Origin: Artemisia argyi
Taxonomy: Eukaryota; Streptophyta; Magnoliopsida; Asterales; Asteraceae
DNA length: 64,000 nucleotides
NCBI GenBank assembly: GCA_030686995.1
Contig: CM060692.1
Location: forward strand, 8,103,465-8,167,464
Reading direction: 5' to 3'
The notes beneath the pieces were generated by a model. The model was not told where the DNA came from, did not search any database, and saw only the letters and a list, made by a program, of their open reading frames with translations. Positions within the stretch are counted from its first letter, which is position 1. Every line of letters begins with the position of its first letter. Positions 1-11,660 of this stretch are shown here, one piece after another. A program made the position numbers and the translations under genes.

Positions 1-1357
1 AGCAAAACATTCCACATGCTGCGGAGGGTCCGAAAGATGACTTGGCCGAAGGTGCCGGTCGCAATGATGAGGAGAATCTTGAGGGTTTTTCGAGACCCCC
101 CTCCCCTGGTAAGTATATGTCCACTTGTTTGCTTTTATGCTTTCTTCTTCTCTTCTTCCTCCCTTCCCCCTTTTTCCCTATCTTTTTTTTTTTATGTTTG
201 CTCTCTTCACAGATGCTTCTGCTCGCACAGCTCATTCCGAGCGTCATGCTTCCCGTTCCCCTGAGCCCTCAAGAACCTCTCCTCCCTTGCAACCCGGTAT
301 GTTCCTTCTACACTTGTCGAGTTATATGGGTCTATCCGTAGGTTATTGTCTGTTCTTACTGTTTTTGTTTACAGGTAATTCCGACGGGACCGGAGGGTAT
401 TTCGTCCCTGGGTGGACCCTTCGAGATGATGTTCGCATGAACTCTTTTAGAGCATGCCGAGAGATGATGGACCATCTGGCCACCCCTGCCTAACGAGAGG
501 CTGTTTCAGGACTTACCAACAATCATCTGGTTCGTCAAGCTTACATCAACGTTGGTTCAGGGATCATCATTCAAGATGAGCTTTTGGGACGTTTCAGCCA
601 ACTGAACCGAGACTTCAGAGAGTTGACGGAGGCTCACAGTGGGTGTGTTGATTTGTCCGGTAAGTTGAAGGAGGTCGAGGAGGAGCGTGATGCCAAGGCC
701 CAGAACTTTGATAAGCTGCTCAAAGAGTTCCATGCTTTAGAGGATGAGGTAAGTGCAGCTTCTACTCGTCAAGAGGGTCAAGTTGAGCAGTTAGAGGAGA
801 TGGAGAGGGATAAAAATGAATGGCGGTCAACGGCCTCATCCCAAGCCACTCGGATCAAAGAGCTCGAAGGGCAGTTGTCGAACAAATCCTCTGAGTGTAG
901 CCAGCTGCAAGAACAGAACAAACAACTAACTGCTAGAGTTGCTCAGTCGGAGGTCGTGCGACACAACGCAGTGAAAGAACTCCTCCCGGCAGTTTGCCGT
1001 CGATTATTCCAGAGCCGAGAGTACAAAAAGAGTATGGGGAAGGTGTATAGCCTTTCTTATATGGCTGGGTTTGTTGACAGCGTGAAGGCCGATTTTAAAG
1101 ATGGGGTCAAGGTTGCCCGAGATGAAGAGGACGTGGAGAGGATACTTGGGCAGGTCAAAAACCTCAACCGAGAAGCCCCCTCCTTATGGAAGGCTGAATT
1201 TAACAAGATCTTTGATGCCGAGTATCCGTATGTCAAGAAGGTTGCTGAGTCCTACCGTCTTCCTTTGGGTGACTTGATGAACTTGTTACCGGAAGGTTCA
1301 GTTGTTCCTGAAAAGACTGCACCTGCCACGGGTCCATCCGAACCGAAGAACCACTAG
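1..1357 (+). pseudogene. Antisense extra gene of Tat element 1 (3' part, one premature stop)
   Basis: These are plus-strand exons inside a minus-strand retrotransposon. Exon A (1-108, continuing left), exon B (213-296) and exon C (375-1357) are bounded by GT (109, 297) and AG (211-212, 373-374). All three phases agree, and the frame is open from the first bases of the window. Exon C aligns with the third exon of the antisense gene at 17046-19464: a shared FVPGW/FVPAW block, then CR(E/D)MM..LATP, then a glutamate/lysine-rich coiled coil and a conserved C-terminal helical region. A single in-frame TAA at 491-493 breaks exon C. The N-terminal domain lies outside the window. Function is unknown; the family is annotated as putative gypsy-type transposon protein (Transposase_28 type). 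Confidence 0.8.
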
Positions 1358-1568
1358 CGTTAGGATGTTTTTGTTCGGACAGATGTTTGATTTTATTGTA
1401 ATCATAACAAGTGCCTTGAATGACGGTTATACACCGAACCATTTTTTGTTAATGTAATAGCATTCCGCTGGAATGAGTGTAGGTTTGACGAACTGCTTTG
1501 CTCTAACATATTCACTACGGTTGTCATTAAATGTAAACGCGTATAAAATCATGATCTGTTGGATTTAC

Positions 1569-2140
1569 TACAGCTTAATCACAACGGTGTAAGATAACGA
1601 TCCGTTTGATTTTAGTATAACTTAATCACAACGGTGTAAGATAACGATCCGTTTGATTTTAATATAACTCAATCACAACGGTGTAAGATAACGATCCGTT
1701 TGATTTTAATATAACTCAATCACAACGGTGTAAGATAACGATCCGTTTGATTTTAATATGACTTAATCATAACGGTGTAAGATAACGATCCGTTTGACTG
1801 ACGGTGTAAAGTAACGACCCGTTTGATGTTAATGTAACTTAAACACAACGGTGTAAAATAACGATCCGCTTGATTTTAGTATAATTTAATCACAACGGTG
1901 TAAGATAACGATCCGCTTGATTTTAGTATAATTTAATCACAACGGTGTAAGATAACGATCCGTTTGATTTTAATATAATTTAATCATAACGGTGTAAGAT
2001 AACGATCCGTTTGATTTTAATATGACTTAATCATAACGGTGTAAGATAACGATCCGTTTGATTTTAATATGACTTAATCATAACGGTGTAAGATAACGAT
2101 CCGTTTGACTGACGGTGTAAAGTAACGACCTGTTTGACGT
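1569..2140. repeat. 47-bp tandem array in Tat element 1
   Basis: About 11 units of 47 bp are anchored on the motif ACGGTGTAAGATAACGATCC. Unit starts lie at 1584, 1631, 1678, 1725, 1772, 1801, 1848, 1895, 1942, 1989, 2036, 2083 and 2112. Two units are shortened to 29 bp (1772-1800 and 2083-2111) and start 311 bp apart, suggesting an emerging higher-order unit of six long plus one short repeat. The array lies between the antisense gene and the integrase end, the hypervariable 3' region known in Tat/Ogre elements to seed satellites. Confidence 0.95.
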
Positions 2141-2232
2141 TAACAAACATATTAGATGGATGGGGAAAATTTCTTCTCCGGATATTGGAGAAGTATAGAT
2201 TACTACCAAAGCCAAGTTGTTATATTGTACAT

Positions 2233-3390
2233 TTATCGAAAACAATTCCGGAGGTTAATAGCGTGCCAAGTTCGGGGGACACTTCGGCCCTCCGTTGTTT
2301 CAAGTTTGTATGATCCATTGTGATATGCTTCTACTATTCGGAAAGGGCCTTCCCAATTCGGGCCTAATTTTCCCTGGTTTTCCACTCTACTGGCTTCGTT
2401 CCTTCTGTAAACAAAATCGGCCACTTTGAATGAGACCGGACGGACCCTCTGGTTGTAGTATTGCTCAACTTTCGCCTTGTACTTGGCTTCCCGAATCGCG
2501 GCCATTTCCCTCCTTTCCTGTAGCAAGTCTAGGTTCAGACGTTGCTCTTCTTCATTGTCATCCGGGTTGAACATCATAGTACGGTGTGTGGGCATCCCAA
2601 TTTCGGCAGGTATAACGGCTTCACTACCGTACGTGAGGCTGAATGGCGTTTCACCGTTGCTTGTTTTCAGAGAAGTTCTGTAAGCCCATAAGACATTGGG
2701 TAGCTCATCGACCCATCCGGCCTTTGCCCTGCCTAGCCTTGTCTTTATACCGTGCATGAGGCTTCCGTTGGCTCTTTCGACTAAACCATTTGCTTGAGGG
2801 TGTGCCACGGCCGTGTTTATTTGTTTGATCTTTAGCTTTGCACACCAGCTTTTGAAAGGATCGTTCACGAAATTTGTGCCGTTGTCCGTGACTATGATAG
2901 CTGGTAATCCGAACCGACAAACTATGTTGTCCCAGACGAACTTCTTAACCTCCTTACCCGTCGTCTTTGCTAGGGGTTTTGCTTCAATCCACTTAGTGAA
3001 GTAATCTATTGCCACAATTACAAACTTCACTTTCCCAGGGGCTTCTGTTAGTGGACCAAGTATATCCATCCCCCATTCATAGAAGGGCCATGGAGCCATG
3101 ATGGAAGTCAACGTAGTTTTAGGCAACTTCGGTACCGGGGAGTGAATCTGACAAAAGTCACATTTATTTATTTCTTCACGAGCGTCTTTGTGCATGGTTG
3201 GCCAGTAATATCCCTGACGGATGAGCTTCGCCACAACCGCTCTTGGACCGGAGTGCATGCCGCAAGCACCCTCGTGAACCTCTCGGATGATATAATTTGC
3301 TTGTAGGGGTCCTACACAACGTGCCATCGGACCTAGGTAGGTCTTTTTGAGCAGCACGTCCCCGTCCATGACATAGTGGGGGATTTTCAT
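2233..3390 (-). pseudogene. Integrase region of Tat element 1
   Basis: A 385-codon minus-strand reading frame. An H2C2 zinc-binding region (H39, H46, C77, C80) is followed by the DDE core: D109 in the GMDILGPL block, D169 in VTDNGTNF, and E205 in NGLVERAN. A GPF-type C-terminal module (KLGPNWEGPF) follows. It would insert the cDNA into the host genome. It is not an independent gene: one missing base just before its first codon (near 3395) puts it out of frame with the RT/RNase H frame upstream, with which it would normally form one polyprotein. Residues match the second element closely. Confidence 0.9.
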
Positions 3391-6300
3391 CCGAAAGTTC
3401 TTGCTTCGTTAGGGTCCTCTGGCCAGATGCCGTTTTGCAAACATTTGATAATTGGTGTCATCCAATTGTCGCTCTCTTCTTCCACAATAGCTTTAACTTC
3501 TTCTTCCGACGTAGAAGGCTTCTCCAGTACTTCGACTAAAACTTCTTTAGTGAGATGGTTGAAGGCTACGGAAGCTAGCTTGCTTAATACATCAGCCTTT
3601 TGATTCTGCGATCTCGGGATGTTACGGATTCTGAACTTTTTGAACAGTCCGATGTGCTCTCTTGTTTTTGCTAAATACCGTATCATACTTTCCTTGGATG
3701 CCACAAATTCTCCGTTTACTTGACTTGCCACTAACTTGGAATCTACTTTGACATCCAGAGATTCAACATTCATTTTTCTCGCTATTCGTAGGCCGGCGAG
3801 AAGCGCTTCATATTCTGCCTCATTATTGGTGCTTATGAAGTTTAGACGGAGAGCATAGGTGTGTTCTACCTGGTCAGGACCGATTAGGACTAGCCCTGCC
3901 CCTGAACCCTTCGTGCTTGATGCTCCGTCCGTATACAAAATCCATTCGTCCGAACTTGATACATCGCATACTTCTTTTGTTAGTGATCTACCATTCTTTC
4001 CCTTAAGGTCGACTGATATTTCCGAGATGAAATCCGCGAGCACTTGCCCCTTAACAGAGCTCTTTGGAATGTACGTTATGTCGTATGCTCCCAACTCCAC
4101 GGCATACTTCGTCAGTCTCCCTGATGCTTCGCCTTTATTTAAAATCTGCTTTATGGGCTGATCAGTTATGACTCTGATTGGGTGTGCTTCGAAATATCTC
4201 CTCAGTCGCCTAGATGCGTGCAGGAGTGACAAAGCCAACTTTTTGATAGGCAAATGATTCCTTTCGGCCTCCTGCAGTGTCCGGCTGACATAATGAATCG
4301 GGAATTGTCTCCCAACCCTCTCAGTTAGGAGAACGACACTTATCGCTTGACCCGAAGCCGCTAAGTAAATATACAGGATTTCTTTTGGCTTAGGGGTGGT
4401 TAATAATGGGAGCTTCAGGATTAATTGCTTCAGTAGTTGGAATGTTTCTTCTGCCGCTTCCGTCCATTTGTACTCATCCTTATTTTCCTTTGTGATGTTT
4501 TTCAAAGTCTCAAAGAATGGGAGAGACTTTTCTGCGGATCTGGCTAAAAAACGGTTCAAAGCTGCTAACTTTCCACTTAGGCTTTGCATTTCCTTCAAAG
4601 TGGACGGAGATTTCATCTCGGCAATCGCCGTGGCTTTCCTTGGGTTAGCTCTGATCCCTTCGGATGTTATGATGTAGCCTAGGAACTTCCCTTCTTCTAC
4701 ACCGAAGGAACATTTTTTCGGATTTAACTTCATGTTTATTTGCCGGAGGTTATAAAAGGTTTCAGAGATGTCTGCCAACATTTCTTTCTCGGTTTTGCTT
4801 TTGACCACCATGTCATCTACGTAAGCCTCCAAATTTCTTCCTATTTGACTTTGGAAAGCTGAGTCTACTAACCGTTGGTAAGTTGCTCCAGCATTCTTGA
4901 GACCGAAGGGCATCTTGGTATAACAGTACGTGCCTTGCTCTGTGTAAAACGCTGTTTTCTCTTCATCTTCTTCGGCCATCTGAACCTGGTGGTATCCTTT
5001 GTAGGCATCTAGAAAACATTTGTATCTATAGCCTACCACCGACTCTATCTTCCAATCAATCTCCGGTAACGGATAATAATCTTTCGGACATGAGGAATTG
5101 AGGTTTTTGAAGTCGATGCACATCCTCCAACTTCCGTCACACTTCTTCACTAGAACCGGATTGGAGATCCACGTCGGATATTTGATGGATCTGACGATTC
5201 CTGCCCTCAACCATTCCTCCACTTCCTTCATCACAACTTGATTTTTTTCCGCAGAGAGGCTTCGTTTCTTTTGTGCTACCGGCGTGTCCGCCACATTAAC
5301 ATTTAGCCGATGCTTTATCAACCATCTAGGAACTCCCGTCATATCCGACGGCTGCCATGCGAACACATCTTTGTTCTTCCTTAATAGTTCAATAAGGTTT
5401 CTGCGACATTCTCTGGAAAAGTTCTTTCCAATAGTTACCAACTGTTCCGGATAAGCAGGGTTAACCAAGACTTCTTCGGTTGTTGCTGTTGTGTCCCCCT
5501 TGTCTTTTATTTCATGAAGTTCTTCAAATTGAGATTCCTCAATTATTTGCTTTTCCTCTAACCTTCGACACTCGGATATTATTGACGGACGGGTCCTTAA
5601 AGTTGCTATTCCCTTGGGAGTGGGGAACTTGATCATAGAGTGTATGGTGGAAGGTACGGCCCTTATTTCCTTCAGTCCTGTTCTTCCCAGAATCACATTG
5701 TACGGTGAGGGGGAGTTAACTACACAAAAACTCATCATTGTTCTTCGGTACATGCCATGGTCACTGAAGCATACCTCTAACTCGATCTTCCCCAACGGTT
5801 TGCTTGTCTTTCCGGAGAAACCCACGAGGGAAGTGGTGGTTTCTTTGAGCCTGTTCTTGATGTCACTGCTAAGGTTGTTGAAACAGTGTTCGTACATAAC
5901 ATTCACTGCCGACCCTTCGTCTACATATATCCGTCGAACAAGATACCCACTTATGTCCCCCTCGATAATGAGGGGCTCATCGGACAGGTCCTCCGTCATG
6001 ACAGGAGGGAAAATAATTGGAGCTTTCATCCATACTTCTCCATGGTCATAACTTCTTCGTTTCACTCCTCCGGAACATCTTATCATGTTGATCACTTTGT
6101 CTTTTCCTCTGTCATAGTTTCTTGCCGGTTCTCTATCTCTTCCGGTATCTCTCTGTTTCCATTCTTTTAATAAATGATCGAGTCTACCGGACTCCAGTGC
6201 CACTTCTAGTTGCTTCTTCAACTCCCGACAATGGTTGGTCAAGTGGCCAGCTTCCTTATGATACTCACAGAACTTACTCATGTTTTCACGCGAGGGTTTA

Positions 6301-6476
6301 CCGCCCGTGGGTCGAGGGGCCGGTAAGTTCAGATGATGTTCTGTGGCTAGGATTTCCCTTGGGGGTTTTGTGAGCGCGTTCAGACCGGGACGCTGTGGTC
6401 CTTCCCTGAAGGCTCCCACAGGTCTACGATCTGAATGATAATAATCGTTACGGTTCAAGTCCTTTCTAGGGGCCAC
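3387..6476 (-). pseudogene. Gag C-terminus, protease, RT and RNase H of Tat element 1
   Basis: This 1029-codon open stretch starts in a basic gag segment with a zinc knuckle-like C-x2-H-x4-H-x4-C (near residue 70). An aspartic protease site of the form VDEGSAV follows. The reverse transcriptase has MPFGLKNAGATY and the catalytic YVDD box. The first, Ty3-type RNase H lacks the normal aspartate (IYLAASGQAISVV). A second plant/archaeal-type RNase H follows (LYTDGASS, NNEAEYEALLAG, VKVDSKLVASQ). It converts element RNA to cDNA in the virus-like particle. It ends by frameshift at the integrase junction, and another frameshift near 6535 separates it from upstream gag. Confidence 0.9.
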
Positions 6477-6534
6477 ATATGGGTGATACGTATCTTTGTG
6501 ACGAGGTTCGTTCTTCCTTTCATTCCGGTATTTG

Positions 6535-6978
6535 TCATTTTGAAACCTCTCCTTCTGTTTGCCTCAAATTCTCAAACCCTTCCCCCCGGGGTAACTCTGT
6601 GCTCCGGTATGCGTCTTCTGCCCGGATAAAATCATCCACCCTTGCAAACATTTCTGTTACCGTGCGAGGTACCCTGTCCGAAAATTTCTTAGCCAAAGTT
6701 GGACACTTATGAGCATTCATGAAAGCCGAAATACGCATGATTTCCGGCACACCGCTGATGTAGCTGGCTTCGTCGGTCCATCTTTCCTTGAAGTCCGCCA
6801 ACGACTCGTGGGCTCTTCTGACAATCTTGGTAATTTCCGTTGGATCTTTTGTACATTTCCTCCGAAGGGCAAATCGGGTGGAAAACTGCTCTTTTAACTC
6901 ATTCCAGCTGTTGATGCTACCAGGTTCTAACCGCTCAAACCACCCTCCAGCTGCTCCGTCCAAGGTCTGTTGAAACAT
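6535..6978 (-). pseudogene. Gag middle part of Tat element 1
   Basis: A 147-codon stretch continuing the retrotransposon gag core: MFQQTLDGAAGGWF, then the ELKEQFSTRF and FKERWTDEAS blocks that match the gag of the second element. Gag forms the particle that packages element RNA. It is cut from the N-terminal gag by a TGA where the other element has TGG (Trp), and from the zinc-knuckle part downstream by a frameshift near 6535. Confidence 0.85.
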
Positions 6979-6984
6979 TAGACC

Positions 6985-7434
6985 TCAAGTGGGCATCGGC
7001 CATTGCCCGTGGTTGGCTGCTCCAGTGAACCGGGTGAGATGATCGTTCGGATCAGTAGACCCATCATAAAATTTCATGTTTAAAGGCATTGTATATTTAT
7101 CTCCAGCAAATTCCACGATCCGACTAGTAAATGGTGACCGTAATGCCTCCTTGAACGGTTTGCTTAAATCTTCATTCACTTCAACCACCTTTTCCCTTCG
7201 GACTTCATTTCCCTCATCTCCAAAATCCAAACGTATCGGCCTGAGCACATTTTCTCCCAGAGCGTTATGTCTCCTAATCAGGTCGGTCAGGGATGCCATT
7301 TGTCCGAGAATTAACTCTTGAAGATTTGGGGAATCATTCAATGGGTTGTTCGTGTTGTCCGGGTTGGTGTTTACTCCACTCCCTCCGGCTGATGAAATCG
7401 GGGTATGGAAGGGTGGGGGAGGAGGATCAGTCAT
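6985..7434 (-). pseudogene. Gag N-terminal part of Tat element 1
   Basis: A 149-codon stretch beginning at the first methionine after the LTR and primer site. It has a low-complexity proline/asparagine-rich start, then the gag block KFYDGSTDPNDHLTRFTGAANHGQWPMP. The stop immediately after this block replaces a conserved tryptophan of the sister element, so it is a nonsense mutation rather than the natural gag end. Confidence 0.85.
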
Positions 7435-7460
7435 CGTTCTTAGGTAGAATGAATAACGGG

Positions 7461-7478
7461 TCCCACGGATGGCGCCAA
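7461..7478 (-). other. Primer-binding site of Tat element 1
   Basis: The minus strand reads TTGGCGCCATCCGTGGGA, two bases inside the LTR end. The identical 18-mer is present at the same distance from the LTR of the second element. TGGCGCC complements a tRNA 3' end ending GGCGCCA; the tRNA identity was not determined. Confidence 0.75.
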
Positions 7479-7480
7479 TT

Positions 7481-7990
7481 CGTTAAGGTAAAATCTTGTG
7501 AGGATGTACTTCTTGTATAGAATCTTCGGATAAGCGTAGAGACCTGCGCACAAGAAGCACACATTAGGCTCGCCCCGGGAGTGTTCCCAGGACCCACCTC
7601 CGGTGTGAGAGTAAGTATGTATGATACGAAGGGTAAGAGATTAGTTGAGAGTAAATGCAATATGTGTGTGTTAGTTGTGTGACATAAATGAGGTGGGGGT
7701 ATTTATACTACCTCACCTCACTACCTGCTCTACCTCGGGAAGGAGCAAACAGTGTTACGCTGTACATAGTAGGTAGGTGTCAGATCACGTGGGTGACACA
7801 ATCCCTGAGAATCTGGGATGGCGGCGTGCCCACAATTAATGCTATTGTCCTTCGTGTAAAAGAGAAGTCCTCAGATAATACAATGGTTATGTTTAACCCT
7901 CCGGCATTCGGATGATTATCCGAAGGGTTCGTTACCGGAGGCGGGAGTAAAGTCCGAAGGTTATATACCGTTCGGACACATACGCCAACA
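7481..7990 (-). repeat. 5' LTR of Tat element 1
   Basis: 510 bp. On the minus strand it begins TGTTGGCGTATG and ends CCTTAACG, where CA is expected, so one terminal base has mutated. Internal blocks (CTCGTCCCGGGA-like, TATTTATA on the plus strand near 7699) match the LTRs of the second element only partly. The two elements therefore belong to related but different families. Confidence 0.85.
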
Positions 7991-8407
7991 ATAATGGTCT
8001 CATATATGCTAATGACTGAATATGCTCTACTATTCATATCTTGGTCGGGGAAAAAAATTAGTTGTATTTGTGAATATTATGTTTGTTATTTATTTTTGTT
8101 AGTCGATTAAATAAACTAACAAGAGTCCGCTAATGAACAAGGATGTTGCCTCTCGTGTCGCACTAGGATATCTAGTAAAAACAATTTTGGTGGAATTCCT
8201 TAACTGAAAACGAATTATAAGACAAAAGAATTTTGTATTTCGATCGAACGTTGATTACTTTCTTCTTGGCTGTCTTATGATAAAATTAAAAGGTTTAGGA
8301 TACGAGTACTTATGTGATCTTTCATATTATACACTCTTTTTCTCTTTCTTTATTGCCTTTGGCTTCCGTAGACGATTCATAGTCTAGTCTCCCTTATCGC
8401 CCCTATT

Positions 8408-8450
8408 TCTTCGTATAAGGCGGAGAAGAGCTTAATCGTTACGGTAACTA
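8408..8450 (+). pseudogene. Phytocyanin exon 2 scrap
   Basis: About 35 bases match the start of exon 2 of the phytocyanin gene at 15723 (encoding Y-x-E/K-A-x-K-S-L). It is joined directly to the tRNA-derived repeat. Too short for certainty. Confidence 0.35.
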
Positions 8451-8479
8451 TTAATAAAGTCATTCAATTGATGTATATG

Positions 8480-8600
8480 TGGGGTTGGACCTGCGGTCAA
8501 TGCGTTGTATGGGAAAGAAAAGTCCCGAGTTCAATTCTAGAGCAAAGTTTCTCTCTTCCATTGCAATGCGTGGCCCACTTGTTAAACTCGCAAAATTTTT
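8480..8600 (+). repeat. tRNA-derived SINE-like repeat, copy 1
   Basis: It starts GTGGGGTTGGACC, has an A-box-like TTGGACCTGCGGTC and a B-box-like GAGTTCAATTCT at 8527-8538. As in all eight copies, it is preceded by ATTAATAAAGTCAT and followed by CACTTGTTAAACTCG and a T-rich stretch. Confidence 0.6.
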
Positions 8601-8649
8601 ATTTTTTCCTCTTTGATTTAGCTATTTCTTAGTTTTGTGTTTTTTCATT

Positions 8650-8750
8650 TAATATATCACGATCTATAGCTTCTAGCCACAAGCAAAAAGACAGTTTTTT
8701 TAACCGCATGTTCTCAGTGGCAAAAGCTATGACAAGCTATATACATGTAT
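8650..8750 (+). pseudogene. Phytocyanin 5' end fragment
   Basis: The leader CGATCTATAGCTTCTAGC and the TTCTCAGTGGCAAAAGC start region match the 5' end of the gene at 15447, but the start ATG has become GTG (8717-8719). Homology stops after about six codons. Confidence 0.5.
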
Positions 8751-9939
8751 AGATATGATTATCCCAATTTTAAACTATAATTTCAAAGTTCTATACAAAC
8801 TTAATCTTTTATTTTATATAATAAAAGAATTAAATCATTTCGGAGTGTTTCTGTAAATCCCTTTTTATTGAAAAAAAAATTAGACCAATAGGAGAGATCG
8901 ATTTTGCCACGTAGGCGAAATCAAGCAATATGATTGGTCAATAAAAAGTCAAAATTAAATTGATTTTGGTCAAACTTAATCAATTTGGTGGAGAAATTTG
9001 GTTAAGAAAAAAAATGCATAAAAGTATAGGTGTCAAATTTATGAAAACAAGAACTTAAAAAAAGAGGAAGTAATTAATAAAACTTTGGTGTTTGAATTTT
9101 AAATAAATTATATAGAGCTAAGTGTAAAATTACAAGTTTTCATGTTTTTTAATAACTTTAGAAAAAAAACAAATAACCCCCTACACTTCATACTTCCTAT
9201 ACTTTATAATATTGACTTTGTTTAAAATTACATGATTATTAGTATTAGTTTTTAGACTTTCATCATTAAAATTACAAAATTTGGTAAATATGCGAATTAG
9301 TTTTAATACACGTTAAATATTTTTTAAACTAATGTTAGTTTTAGACTTTTCCAGAATATTTTTTTTAAATAAGGACTCATATTATTTTATTTAAAAGTTT
9401 AATTTATGCGTACACGGGTTTGAATATTAAATACGGCTATATTATTAGTAACGGGAATATAAATATCAAATGGTAAGCACGAGTTAGTGTGATATGAAAA
9501 TAAATATACGTGATTCAACTTTTAATAACGACTCATGAAATTGTTATTTGAAATTTATATACGGATATCCACAAAAACATTTTAAAAACTTTATGGAGCA
9601 TAATTTAACTTTATCAACGCTCATTATGTGCTACTAAACTCGCACATTTTGTACAACATGATATCAATAGTTAAAGTTAAACAACAACATCAACCTCAAC
9701 ATGTCTGTTAGTTAAAAACATTATACAAAGCTAATTATTAAAAACAGAAAATCTTATGTATATTTTAAAACAAACAAACACATGGGTTAGATAGTCATTG
9801 TTTAATGAAGGTGTTCTCCTTAAATTATAAAAAAAGGCAGGTATCACAATCCTTATTTGAAAACAATTACCTCCTAAATCAAAAAAAGAAAAACTACGTG
9901 GGTAACAACCGAACTTTATTCATTGACGTGATAATTCAT

Positions 9940-9940
<1 letters not shown>

Positions 9941-9987
<47 letters not shown>
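9941..9987. repeat. Poly(A) tract inside Helitron 1
   Basis: A run of 47 A. The inverted copy has an interrupted poly(T) at the corresponding position (about 54300-54341). Confidence 0.9.
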
Positions 9988-9991
<4 letters not shown>

Positions 9992-10794
9992 AGTAGTTGG
10001 CTGTTGTAAAGGAATTAAAAGTATGTACATGAGAATTATTAAGCAAGTATATATAGTTTTTAATCAGGTTATTACGTTACTATACTGCGCTATGGATGTG
10101 AGATACAACCATTCTTCTATACTTATGATTTATGTGTTAACCTCTTTTTGCTTTTGAATAGAATCCGAAAGAGACCTCAACAGAACTTTGACTTATGCCT
10201 TATCTAGCTGATAGTTTTTAGTAACCTTTTTTATGGTTTAACTTTTTTTATACACACCAACTTTTAGTAACTTTCTTTAATGTTTTATTGAAAACTTCTA
10301 TACCTAATATTTGTGTTTTTACTATAAACATACTAAACTATGATAGAATTAGTTGTGAGTTGAAGGGTTTTTTATTAAGCTTCTCAGAAAAGCTTAAAGC
10401 TTTATCATAAACTTATTGTGTTATAGCAATTGAATAAGCCAATAGACACCTACAATAAGCATAACTAAACACCCCTTTAGTTATAATCTGAAGTTTTCTT
10501 ATTTGATATTAGGACTAACTTTGTTGTTATCCTAACTATAATGCAACATGTTAGTGGTGTTTGCAGTTTTATGATCTCATCGTACACACTAAAATGCAAA
10601 GCAATTTGTTGTGTGCTTTTTTTAGAGGATGATTAAGTATTAACAAATGATTGTCGTGGAAGGATTATCTATGCCTGCTGAAGGTATGAATGTATAATTA
10701 AGTTGAGTTGCCAATTTAGATAATACATGAATGTATTTTAATGTACCAAAGATGTGTTTTAGTTCTTATACGAGGAATTTTATGGTAGGAATTC

Positions 10795-11007
10795 TTAGCA
10801 GGTGTCTTTGAATGAGTTAATGAAACTTAGCAGGTGTCTGTTGTCATTGATAACACTATGGGTGTCAACCAACGGTCTAAAATATGGGTGTCTTTTACCT
10901 TGATGATTTAGGCTAATTGTGAAGAAAGTTGCACTAAAGTGAAAGGTCGGTAAGGATTCAAATAATCCTAAAAGACTTGCGAATGTACTCTTTGCTGTTT
11001 TTTCCAT
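10795..11007 (-). pseudogene. Conserved ORF fragment inside Helitron 1
   Basis: 70 codons, containing ESLPTFHF, ATFFTI.LNHQGK and HPYFRPLVDTHSVIND. Nearly the same peptide is readable in the other Helitron at 53238-53483, so this is shared ancestral Helitron sequence, possibly a captured host exon. I do not recognise the protein family. It could also be chance openness of a conserved DNA segment. Confidence 0.35.
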
Positions 11008-11660
11008 GCATTTATAATTTACTTATGCAAGTAATAATAATTTTTTTATATAGCTCGATCTTACAGAAAAATTATTCTTATACCTTATACATAAACGTAT
11101 TCTACTATTACATCTTTTTTTGTTTCTTTTTATGTAATAAAGAAGCTATAGTATAAGCATCCATGTTAATTTGGTAATTTTATAATCAAACATGAGAAGT
11201 AAATAGCACAAATTTATGAAATTTTTTAAACAAAAAGATACATTGGTAAACATGGTATCATGGTTATTCATAACAAAAGAAATGAATCAATTTTCAAAAC
11301 TATCTAAATATGCTACATATTTTAACGAAAATATAAGTAAAAGAAATATCACAATTACAAAACACATCGTAAAATTGATATCACGGGTTAGCAAAACTAA
11401 AAGCATATATCACTAACATTTTATGCAAGTAATGTATCGTCATGTGATTTTGCTTGAATAATAAAATATTATTTTTAATTCAAAAGCATTCTGCTAAAAT
11501 AATAAGTAGTTTATAACATATATACATGTGATTTTTTATTTTTAGTCCACAAAGTAAAACTCATTTGAAACATGTTAAGTGATTCATTTCTTAATCGATA
11601 ATAATATATAATCAAAACGAAATTTTAAAAACCCTGTGCTTGCACAGGCATTATAACTAG

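Larger units (their letters stand above)
1..7990 (-). mobile_element. Ty3/gypsy LTR retrotransposon, Tat lineage, truncated by window edge
   Basis: This is a minus-strand element. Reading right to left it has a 5' LTR (7481-7990), a primer-binding site, gag, protease, RT, a degenerate Ty3 RNase H, a second plant-type RNase H, integrase, a tandem array, then an antisense gene. The 3' LTR and TSD lie beyond base 1. The dual RNase H and the extra antisense gene between integrase and the 3' LTR are hallmarks of the Tat lineage of plant gypsy elements. The same architecture occurs in the full-length element at 16035-26231. Coding lesions (stops at about 6985 and 491, frameshifts near 6535 and 3390) show it cannot make a full polyprotein. 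Confidence 0.93.
7991..8804. other. Host sequence between Tat element 1 and Helitron
   Basis: AT-rich, with no intact gene. It contains two phytocyanin scraps: an exon-2-like piece at about 8408-8450 (TA-AGGCGGA-AAGAGCTTAAT) and the 5' leader with a mutated start at 8650-8750. A tRNA-derived repeat lies between them. The block is part of the duplicated phytocyanin locus. Confidence 0.6.
8805..11660 (+). mobile_element. Non-autonomous Helitron, copy 1
   Basis: 2856 bp. It begins with 5' TC (TCTTTTATTTTATATAAT) and ends with the hairpin CCTGTGCTTGCACAGG about ten bases before a terminal CTAG, inserted between host A (8804) and T (11661) with no TSD: the Helitron rule. A related empty site in duplicated host DNA is at about 15053-15080 (AGCTTAAAGTATAAAG). 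It is homologous in reverse orientation to 52559-55329. No Rep/helicase is visible. Confidence 0.85.

Noticed and set aside
1569..2140. CRISPR-like regular array
   Set aside because: Contiguous tandem units with no unique spacers, inside a plant retrotransposon.
3859..6051. Several plus-strand frames of 90-145 codons opposite element 1 pol
   Set aside because: Shadow frames of the conserved minus-strand RT/protease coding region.
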